Source: Actinomycetota bacterium
Lineage (GTDB): Bacteria; Actinomycetota; Acidimicrobiia; Acidimicrobiales; Ilumatobacteraceae
Assembly: GCA_005800965.1 (NCBI GenBank)
Contig: SYEA01000047.1
Location: forward strand, 1-30,689
Direction of reading: 5' to 3'
DNA: 30,689 bases
Shown: positions 24,787 to 30,689 of the stretch, one piece after another
Layout: each line of letters starts with the position of its first letter
Numbering within the stretch: position 1 is the stretch's first letter
Position numbers and translations under genes: made by a program
Notes under the pieces: model-generated
What the model was told of the DNA's origin: nothing
The model's input: only the letters and a program-made list of their open reading frames with translations
Databases searched by the model: none

Positions 24787-24805
24787 TCGCCCGCAGGTTC
24801 GCTGA

Positions 24806-27800
24806 TCAGCGAAAGTCGCGTGATGCGACGCGCATCGGGATACGCAGTTCGGTGAACTGCTCGCCGACCACATTGACCACACCTTCGGCATACTCCACCC
24901 GCCCACGCACCAACAGCGCAGTCGAGCGGCGCAACACACCGGCGTGTCGCACCCAACAACCGCGTGAGCACACCACATTCATGAGCCCCGTTTCGTCTTC
25001 AAGACCGATGAACGTGGTGCCTTTGGCAGTCGTTGGTCGTTGACGATGCGTCACCACACCGGCAATGAGCACCCGTGTTCCGGGTTCACGGGCGGCCAAC
25101 TCGTTCAGCTCAACCGTGGTGAGCACACCCAACTCGCGCAGTGACGCCCGCAGAAACGTGGTGGGGTGGCCGTCGGGCGAAACACCCGTTGCCCACAAAT
25201 CGGCGACTGCTTCTTCGATTGGTTGCATGCCGGGCAGATGCGGCGTTGACACACCAGCGGTGCCCGCCAGTCGATCAGGCGACGATTCGATGATCGCCCC
25301 GGCATTCCACAGTGCGTCACGCCGTGACACATCAAATGACTCACCAAACACACCGGCTGTGGCCAGTGCTTCAAGTTGTTTCACCGACATGCCCGGCACG
25401 CGCCGTACGAGATCTTCGGTGTCGATAAACGGTCGTGCTGCCTCAATGTGTGCAGCCAGTTGTGCGCCGATACCGCGCACCGAGCCAATGCCGAGTCGCA
25501 CTGCCAACCCACCCGTGGAGCGCGGGTCAGGCTCAAGCCATGCACCGGCTCGCGACGCATTGATATCGGGGGTGCGCACCACCACCCCGTGTCGGCGCGC
25601 ATCTTGCACCAACGTGTGTGGTGACCAAAACCCCATCGGTTGCGAATTGATGAGTGCCGCACAAAAAATGGCCGGCTCATGGAACTTGATCCACGCCGAT
25701 GAATACACGAGGTACGCAAAACTCACCGAGTGACTTTCGGGAAAGCCGTAGTTGGCGAACGCCGCCATCTTGTCGTAGATCTCGTCGGCTATGTCACCGG
25801 CGATTCCACGCTGGGCCATGCCGTCGTACAGTCGTTCGCGCAAGCGCGCCATGCGCGCCCGTGAGCGCTTGGATCCCATTGCTTGACGCAACTCGTCGGC
25901 CTGAGCGGGCGTAAAGCCTGCAACATCAATGGCCATCTGCATGAGTTGCTCTTGAAACAACGGCACGCCGAGTGTTTTGCCCAAACTATTTTCCAGCAGC
26001 GGGTGCAAGTACGTGACGGGTTCCAGACCGTTGCGCCGCCGAATGTACGGGTGTACCGAACCACCTTGAATCGGGCCGGGGCGAATGAGGGCGACTTCTA
26101 CGACGAGGTCATAGAACCGTCGTGGTTTGAGCCGCGGCAACGTCGCCATCTGCGCGCGTGACTCCACCTGAAACACCCCGACACTGTCGGCACGACACAA
26201 CATGGCATACACATCGTCTTCTTGCGGTATCTCGGCCAAGTCGACGTGGCGGCCACGAAACTCAGCGATCAAATCGGTGGCCCGGTGCAACGCCGACAAC
26301 ATCCCCAGCCCCAACAAGTCGAACTTCACCAAGTTGATTGCAGCGCAATCGTCTTTGTCCCACTGCAGCACGCTGCGCCCGGGCATCGTTGCCCATTCCA
26401 CTGGGCACACTTCGCTCACCGGGCGATCACAAATCACCATGCCACCGGAATGAATGCCCAAATGTCGCGGTGCGTCCTGCACACGGCCCGCTAGGTCAAC
26501 CACCAGATCAGGAACCGTTACTTCATGTTGGTTTTTGATCGGGCTCCATGAATCAAAACGACGACTGAACGCATCTTGGTCGGCACCCGAATAGCCGAGT
26601 GCCCGCGCCATGTCGCGCACCGCCGAACGGGCCCGATATGTGATCACGTTGGCAACTTGGGCGGCATGCAGACGCCCGTAGCGCTCGTACACGTACTGAA
26701 TGACTTCTTCACGTCGATCGCTCTCGATGTCCAAGTCGATATCGGGCGGACCGTCGCGCTCGGTCGACAAGAACCGCTCGAACAACAACCCGAGTGACAC
26801 TGCATCGGCTTTGGTGACACCGAGCGAAAAACACACTGCACTATTGGCGGCGCTCCCCCGGCCCTGACACAAAATATTGTTGCGTTCACAAAACTGCACG
26901 ATGTCCCACACCACGAGGAAATAGCCGGCGAAACCCAACTGCTCGATCACCGCCAACTCGTGGTCGATCGTGCTCCAGGCGCGGGCGCGCAACGACAGAT
27001 CTTCATGGGCGCCCAACGGACGTTCGCCGTACCGACGGCGACCACCCGTCTCGGCGAGTTGACGCAAGAACTGGATTTCACTCAACCCATTCGGGCACGG
27101 ATACGGCGGCAGTCGGGGCGCAATCAACGACAGATCAAATGCTGCAGCACGGGCAATTTCGCTGGTGCGTTCCACCACACCGGGATACCGTGCAAAACGT
27201 CGCTGTTGTTCTGCGGCACTGCGCAAACATGCGGTGGCTGCTGGTGGTAGTTGGGCATCGAGTTCATCGAGGCTGCACCGATGCCGCACGGCTGCCAGCG
27301 CACACGCCAACACGTGGTCGCTCGGCATCGCATACGACACATCGTTGGTGGCGATGGTTTCCACGTCGCACTCGGCAGCAACACCCACCAGCGCATCGTT
27401 GCGCCACACATCAAGCGGGTCGCCGTGATTCCACACTTCGACCAACACTCGGTCGCGTCCGAATGCTTCGACAAGTAACTCGAGCGAACGTCGCGCAGCA
27501 CGCGGGCCATCGGTGTGCAACGCACGAGCAAGCGGGCCACCATGGGCACCAGTGAGCACGAAACATTGACCGCGCACCCGCTCGGCAAGTGATGCCACAT
27601 CAAACACGGGGTGCGACTTGGCGCCACGCATCTGACCATCGGTGAGCGCTTGCGCCAGCGCCACATAACCCGACGGCCCTTCGGCGATCACCACCAGATC
27701 GCTGCCAGCACACGACACCTCGGCGCCAAACACCGTGCGCATCCCCACTTCGCGTGCGGCTTGGGCAAAGCGCACGACGCCATACAAACCGTTGCGATCC

Positions 27801-27928
27801 GTGAGGGCAAGGGCGCTCAACCCAAGTTCGTGTGCCACCTCGACCAGCCACTCGGGCGATGACGCACCGTGCAAAAACGAGAACTGTGATCGGCAATGCA
27901 GCTCGGCATATTCACTCGCTGGCGACAC
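24806..27928 (-). CDS. dnaE2: error-prone DNA polymerase III alpha subunit DnaE2 (ImuC)
   Basis: DnaE2 is the C-family polymerase that carries out damage-induced mutagenic lesion bypass together with ImuA' and ImuB. The 1040-residue protein has an N-terminal PHP domain (from YAELHCRSQFSFLHG, 7-21), a palm with QGRGSAANS (355-363) and catalytic aspartates in PDIDLD (Asp398, Asp400), the third catalytic Asp in VKFDLLGLG, NYGFPESHSVSFAYL, and a C-terminal OB domain. It lacks the replicative DnaE clamp-binding tail length (about 1160-1180 residues). The PHP metal ligands are partly lost (HCR instead of HxH), as in many DnaE2 proteins, so no PHP-dependent proofreading is expected. The GTG directly follows the NUDIX stop with no gap, has TATCGT 6 nt upstream and a perfect LexA box just beyond. 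Confidence 0.96.
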   Translation of the reverse strand: MSPASEYAELHCRSQFSFLHGASSPEWLVEVAHELGLSALALTDRNGLYGVVRFAQAAREVGMRTVFGAEVSCAGSDLVVIAEGPSGYVALAQALTDGQMRGAKSHPVFDVASLAERVRGQCFVLTGAHGGPLARALHTDGPRAARRSLELLVEAFGRDRVLVEVWNHGDPLDVWRNDALVGVAAECDVETIATNDVSYAMPSDHVLACALAAVRHRCSLDELDAQLPPAATACLRSAAEQQRRFARYPGVVERTSEIARAAAFDLSLIAPRLPPYPCPNGLSEIQFLRQLAETGGRRRYGERPLGAHEDLSLRARAWSTIDHELAVIEQLGFAGYFLVVWDIVQFCERNNILCQGRGSAANSAVCFSLGVTKADAVSLGLLFERFLSTERDGPPDIDLDIESDRREEVIQYVYERYGRLHAAQVANVITYRARSAVRDMARALGYSGADQDAFSRRFDSWSPIKNQHEVTVPDLVVDLAGRVQDAPRHLGIHSGGMVICDRPVSEVCPVEWATMPGRSVLQWDKDDCAAINLVKFDLLGLGMLSALHRATDLIAEFRGRHVDLAEIPQEDDVYAMLCRADSVGVFQVESRAQMATLPRLKPRRFYDLVVEVALIRPGPIQGGSVHPYIRRRNGLEPVTYLHPLLENSLGKTLGVPLFQEQLMQMAIDVAGFTPAQADELRQAMGSKRSRARMARLRERLYDGMAQRGIAGDIADEIYDKMAAFANYGFPESHSVSFAYLVYSSAWIKFHEPAIFCAALINSQPMGFWSPHTLVQDARRHGVVVRTPDINASRAGAWLEPDPRSTGGLAVRLGIGSVRGIGAQLAAHIEAARPFIDTEDLVRRVPGMSVKQLEALATAGVFGESFDVSRRDALWNAGAIIESSPDRLAGTAGVSTPHLPGMQPIEEAVADLWATGVSPDGHPTTFLRASLRELGVLTTVELNELAAREPGTRVLIAGVVTHRQRPTTAKGTTFIGLEDETGLMNVVCSRGCWVRHAGVLRRSTALLVRGRVEYAEGVVNVVGEQFTELRIPMRVASRDFR

Positions 27929-28498
27929 TCACTCACGATAGCGAACATATGTTCGTAGGGCCACGGCAAGCCCACCCCGCAACCCGGGGTCGGCTACGGC
28001 GAATGCTTCATCGGGCAAAAACCAACGCGCATGGGGGCTTTCGTCGGCACCAGGCTGCGGGTCGTCATCGCCGGCGAGCAACAAATATCGCAGGTCAAAG
28101 TGTCGATGCCCACGCGGCCCAGGGTGCACATCCACATGCATGAGCAAGGCCCCGTCGGGTGGATGAGTGACTGCCAGGCCCAACTCTTCGTGCGACTCGC
28201 GCACGGCTGCATCACGCGGATGTTCACCGTCGTCAATATGACCACCAGGCTGCAACCACATGTTCAGTCGTTTGTGCAGATGCAACACGACACCACGACG
28301 ACCAACCACGAATGCCGAAGCAGTCACGTGACGAATATCGGCTTGCTCACTGAACGGTGCCACCAGTTGTGGCACCACGTTCAAAAACTCGTCTATCGAT
28401 TCACGCTCGCGATCATCAGCTGGTGTGGCAGCGCGAAAGTGCGCACACAAAGCATCCACCAACTCGACATCGCGTGGATGAACAGCAGGCACGAACAC
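27929..28498 (-). CDS. NUDIX hydrolase inside the mutasome operon
   Basis: This 189-residue protein has the NUDIX box GHIDDGEHPRDAAVRESHEELGL at 86-108, fitting Gx5Ex7REUxEExGU (with Ser in the U position), after HVTASAFVVGRRGVVLHLH and WLQPGG. NUDIX enzymes hydrolyse nucleoside diphosphates linked to another group; the substrate here is unknown. A MutT-like role in clearing oxidised nucleotides would suit its place between imuB and dnaE2, but the WLQPGGH-type family is broad. It starts at GTG 28498, 19 bp after the imuB stop, with no Shine-Dalgarno seen, and its TGA abuts the dnaE2 GTG. It carries the dnaE2 SOS box in its last codons. Confidence 0.9.
   Translation of the reverse strand: MFVPAVHPRDVELVDALCAHFRAATPADDRERESIDEFLNVVPQLVAPFSEQADIRHVTASAFVVGRRGVVLHLHKRLNMWLQPGGHIDDGEHPRDAAVRESHEELGLAVTHPPDGALLMHVDVHPGPRGHRHFDLRYLLLAGDDDPQPGADESPHARWFLPDEAFAVADPGLRGGLAVALRTYVRYRE
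27935..27940 (-). promoter_or_regulatory. -10 element (TATCGT) for dnaE2
   Basis: TATCGT (4/6 to TATAAT) lies 6 nt before the dnaE2 GTG, inside the last codons of the NUDIX gene. It predicts a leaderless dnaE2 transcript separate from the upstream operon. Confidence 0.45.
27942..27955 (-). promoter_or_regulatory. LexA (SOS) box upstream of dnaE2
   Basis: CGAACATATGTTCG is a perfect 14-bp palindrome fitting the Gram-positive/actinobacterial LexA consensus CGAAC-N4-GTTCG. It ends one base before the -10 element, so bound LexA would block transcription. It lies within the NUDIX coding region (encoding part of RTYVR). No other GAAC-N4-GTTC was found elsewhere in the window by eye. dnaE2 is a classic SOS gene in actinobacteria. 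Confidence 0.85.
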
Positions 28499-28517
28499 TC
28501 AAGGTAGTGCGTGCGAG

Positions 28518-30065
28518 TCAGGCATACCACGCAGCAAGTCGCCACACACTGCGCTCAAGCACTGCAATCATCGCCCGAGTGACAGGCAACGAACCCACGT
28601 CGCGCACCAACAATTGCAAACGCACGGTGCGTCGCGCCCGACGCTGGTCCCACCAGCACTCTTCCACCGGCCACGGCCCGGCCCACGCCACCACGTCGTA
28701 GACCACATCGTTGATGAGCACCCACGCTGGTTCGGCACTCATCGCATGACGTGCGTTGACCATCAACGGGCGTCGACGGGAATCCAACACTGCAATTTCC
28801 GGGGCACCGTTCGACAACTCACCCGTATCGAACACCAGCGATGGTGCTGGCGACGGCACCGCGCCACGCCAGCCGACTGCTGCGTCGACACCACTCACCA
28901 CACGACGCTCGAGATCAACGGCGTCACTGCGTACGAACTCAAACATTCGCGCCGGGTCTCGCCCACCACGCCACGCCGGCACTGTTACCGACTCGGCACC
29001 GTTCACATCGGCTACTCGCCGAATCGCGCGCTGAGCGTGGCGATCACCGTCGCGCTCACCACCCCACAACGTCGCCTGGCGGCCTGTATTGGCAACCACC
29101 TGTTCGGGCGACAAGCGCACTGCCACGACGCCACTCGTCGGCGCATCGTGCTGGATCCATGCATCAAGTTGCCAGCGCACACTTTCGACGATGGCGCGTG
29201 CGCCAAGGCCATCGGCGCGATACCACATGCGTTCACTGCGTTCACCATGGTCGGATTCGATCAGCACATGCACACGCACCGCCACCAACCCGTGTGCTGC
29301 AAGATGATCGGTGAGACCAACGGCGAGCTCGTCTGCTGTTGCCACGACTGCATCACGTGATTCGACAGGCGCATCAAACTGCCGCATGCATACGCGATCA
29401 GGCGGAGCCGGCGCAGTCAACGGTGGATGACGATCAAGCCCGCGTGCCAACCGCGACAAATCGCGACCAAATGCACCGAACCGCGCAATCAAGTCGGCTT
29501 CACGCAAGGCCGCCACATCCCCGAAGCGATACAGGCCCAAGCGCTCAAGGAGCGACACCACATCGCGATACGACGACACGTCGGCAGTGTCTGGCACACC
29601 AGCACCCACCGCACCGATGACATCGACACATTCAACGAGTGCACGCACCGATGCATCGGCCAGCCAACGGTGCGCTGTACCTGATGGCACCACAACGGGT
29701 GCTGAGGTCTGCATGCTGTGGCGTGCGGCAATGGCTGCAGCCAAGCGCCCGTCGGCAATACCAATGCCAAAACCAGCGTGTGTTTGGGCATGTTGATGCG
29801 CATCGCCTATCACTGCGCACAATGCGTCGGCTACTGCCGTGTGCACGAGCGCTGCCAGTGGCGTGTCGCCACCGACGTATCGCGAGGGGCCACGCGTAGC
29901 AAACATGATGATGCCCGGGGCTGTGACTTCGACGAGCGGCACATGGGCCACCACTGCCCGCACGATTGGCTCGAATGCGCTGCGTGCACCACGACCAAGG
30001 GCTGCTGCCAGCAACGACCAGTGCGGAAACTGGACGACTACGACACGCGTTGGTTCGTCGCGCAT
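28518..30065 (-). CDS. imuB: ImuB, catalytically inactive Y-family mutasome subunit
   Basis: ImuB (515 residues) is a Y-family polymerase homologue without catalytic acids. It recruits DnaE2 and ImuA' to the beta clamp during damage tolerance. The N-terminus VVVVQFPHWSLLAAAL replaces the usual metal-binding D-x-D strand of DinB-like polymerases. TRGPSRYVGG (57-66) is the ImuB counterpart of the second metal motif, and helix-hairpin-helix-like segments follow (SLLERLGLYRFGDVAAL). The clamp-binding motif QATLWG is at 330-335, resembling the QxxLWG of mycobacterial ImuB. The start (ATG 30065) overlaps the end of imuA' by 28 bp, suggesting coupled translation. The C-terminal part (from about 420) would bind partners. 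Confidence 0.92.
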   Translation of the reverse strand: MRDEPTRVVVVQFPHWSLLAAALGRGARSAFEPIVRAVVAHVPLVEVTAPGIIMFATRGPSRYVGGDTPLAALVHTAVADALCAVIGDAHQHAQTHAGFGIGIADGRLAAAIAARHSMQTSAPVVVPSGTAHRWLADASVRALVECVDVIGAVGAGVPDTADVSSYRDVVSLLERLGLYRFGDVAALREADLIARFGAFGRDLSRLARGLDRHPPLTAPAPPDRVCMRQFDAPVESRDAVVATADELAVGLTDHLAAHGLVAVRVHVLIESDHGERSERMWYRADGLGARAIVESVRWQLDAWIQHDAPTSGVVAVRLSPEQVVANTGRQATLWGGERDGDRHAQRAIRRVADVNGAESVTVPAWRGGRDPARMFEFVRSDAVDLERRVVSGVDAAVGWRGAVPSPAPSLVFDTGELSNGAPEIAVLDSRRRPLMVNARHAMSAEPAWVLINDVVYDVVAWAGPWPVEECWWDQRRARRTVRLQLLVRDVGSLPVTRAMIAVLERSVWRLAAWYA

Positions 30066-30688
30066 GACAAATCAATCGTGGCTTCACGCGGCGAGGCACA
30101 CCGGCGACCAGACACGCGCACATGCACCATGCGTTGCGTGATATGTGAGCCGCCTTGTTCGATGCCCGACCAGGCAACGGTGTCGGCACGCACGTCGAGA
30201 TCGGCACTGAACACTTGCGGTGCAAGCCGAGTATGTGGTGCCAGCGGTGGCGGTAGGTGCACCACAATCAACACCGACTGGCGGGCAGCAACCCGGGTTT
30301 GCAAGCGCCGTGCATCGTGGGCACTGAGTGATGTAGGTAGCGCAACGATGAGCACATCAAAACCTTCGACCAAGGCAGCCACCGTGGCCACCCATTCACG
30401 GCTGGCGCGCGGCGGTCGGGCGAGCACGATGCGCTCGATGGCGACACCGGCTTCGATTGCAGCACCAACACCAAGTTGAGGCACACCGATGACCGCCAAC
30501 CACGAACCGAGGCGCGTCGCCGACGCCGCCAATGCCAACGCCGTACTGAGTGCAGCATCGCCCGTGCACGCCACGGTGCGACCACGCACCAGCCCACCTT
30601 CGGCGAACAACGGTGCAAACGACGGCGCGATCGGCAATGGGGCGCGCACCACTGGCGCGCCGAGATGAGAACGAAGGTCAGGAGCCAC
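30038..30688 (-). CDS. imuA': ImuA'-like RecA-fold mutasome protein (5' end may lie outside)
   Basis: At least 216 residues are visible. A RecA-like core is suggested by GGLVRGRTVACTGDAALSTALALAASA, where a Walker A lysine is missing, then GSWLAVIGVPQLGVGAAIEAGVAIERIVLARPP and EGFDVLIVALPTSLS. These are close to actinobacterial ImuA', an ATP-binding-like partner of ImuB, also called a SulA-related protein. A GTG at 30688 opens the frame right at the window edge, so the true start and any upstream promoter or SOS box may be outside. Its stop (30038-30040) lies inside imuB, 28 bp after the imuB start. Identification rests mainly on position next to imuB and the motif pattern. Confidence 0.8.
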   Translation of the reverse strand: MAPDLRSHLGAPVVRAPLPIAPSFAPLFAEGGLVRGRTVACTGDAALSTALALAASATRLGSWLAVIGVPQLGVGAAIEAGVAIERIVLARPPRASREWVATVAALVEGFDVLIVALPTSLSAHDARRLQTRVAARQSVLIVVHLPPPLAPHTRLAPQVFSADLDVRADTVAWSGIEQGGSHITQRMVHVRVSGRRCASPREATIDLSCATNQRVS

Positions 30689-30689
30689 C

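Noticed and set aside
1..30689. Mobile elements, tRNA/rRNA or CRISPR
   Set aside because: No transposase motif, no long inverted repeats, no tRNA-like cloverleaf and no spaced direct repeats seen on either strand by eye.

Overview
The window looks like chromosomal DNA from a high-GC actinobacterium. The gene set is typically actinobacterial: DUF3499, DUF5719 and DUF3039 proteins, the coenzyme F420 genes cofD/cofE (fbiA/fbiB), an ImuA'-ImuB-DnaE2 mutasome, and a CGAAC-N4-GTTCG LexA box. Moderate GC, the 825-residue GT-C-like membrane protein and the rearranged synteny make me favour Acidimicrobiia, but this is inference. Coding density is very high. No gap exceeds about 150 bp, and I saw no tRNA, rRNA, insertion sequence, phage or CRISPR.

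Layout. Positions 1-5682 (minus strand) hold DUF3499, a CPBP protease, a large membrane protein, phosphomannomutase (manB), a Trm112-like protein and the 5' part of ahcY, which seems to have its own promoter and leader. An FtsH protease (5754-7715, plus) separates this from a second minus-strand unit: a GT2/membrane fusion, a DUF5719 protein and an anchored thioredoxin-like protein (12916 down to 7719). Then come a small Ala-rich protein with a strong Shine-Dalgarno and a hairpin terminator, and a polysaccharide flippase (plus), followed by gmd (minus). CofD-cofE (plus) converge on a minus-strand surface-glycan operon (22609 down to 17474): three GT4 glycosyltransferases, an unknown single-pass membrane protein and a mannose-1-phosphate guanylyltransferase, mostly joined by 4-nt start/stop overlaps. 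Divergent from it run GDP-L-fucose synthase, rhomboid protease and DUF3039 (plus). The right end (30688 down to 24806, minus) is imuA' (cut by the window edge), imuB, a NUDIX hydrolase and dnaE2.

How the genes fit together. ManB, ManC, Gmd and Fcl make a complete route from mannose-6-phosphate to GDP-mannose and GDP-L-fucose. The glycosyltransferases and flippase would use these for a fucose/mannose-containing surface glycan. In Mycobacterium manB, DUF3499, fbiA-fbiB and the GDP-mannose pyrophosphorylase gene also lie close together, so the middle of the window is a rearranged version of a known actinobacterial block. The right end is a translesion DNA synthesis cassette with an unusual NUDIX member and a second, internal SOS operator directly upstream of dnaE2.

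The strongest regulatory observations are the perfect LexA-type palindrome at 27942-27955, and a recurring TANNNT -10 element exactly 6-7 nt before the start codon of five operon-leading or promoter-proximal genes, which suggests widespread leaderless transcription.
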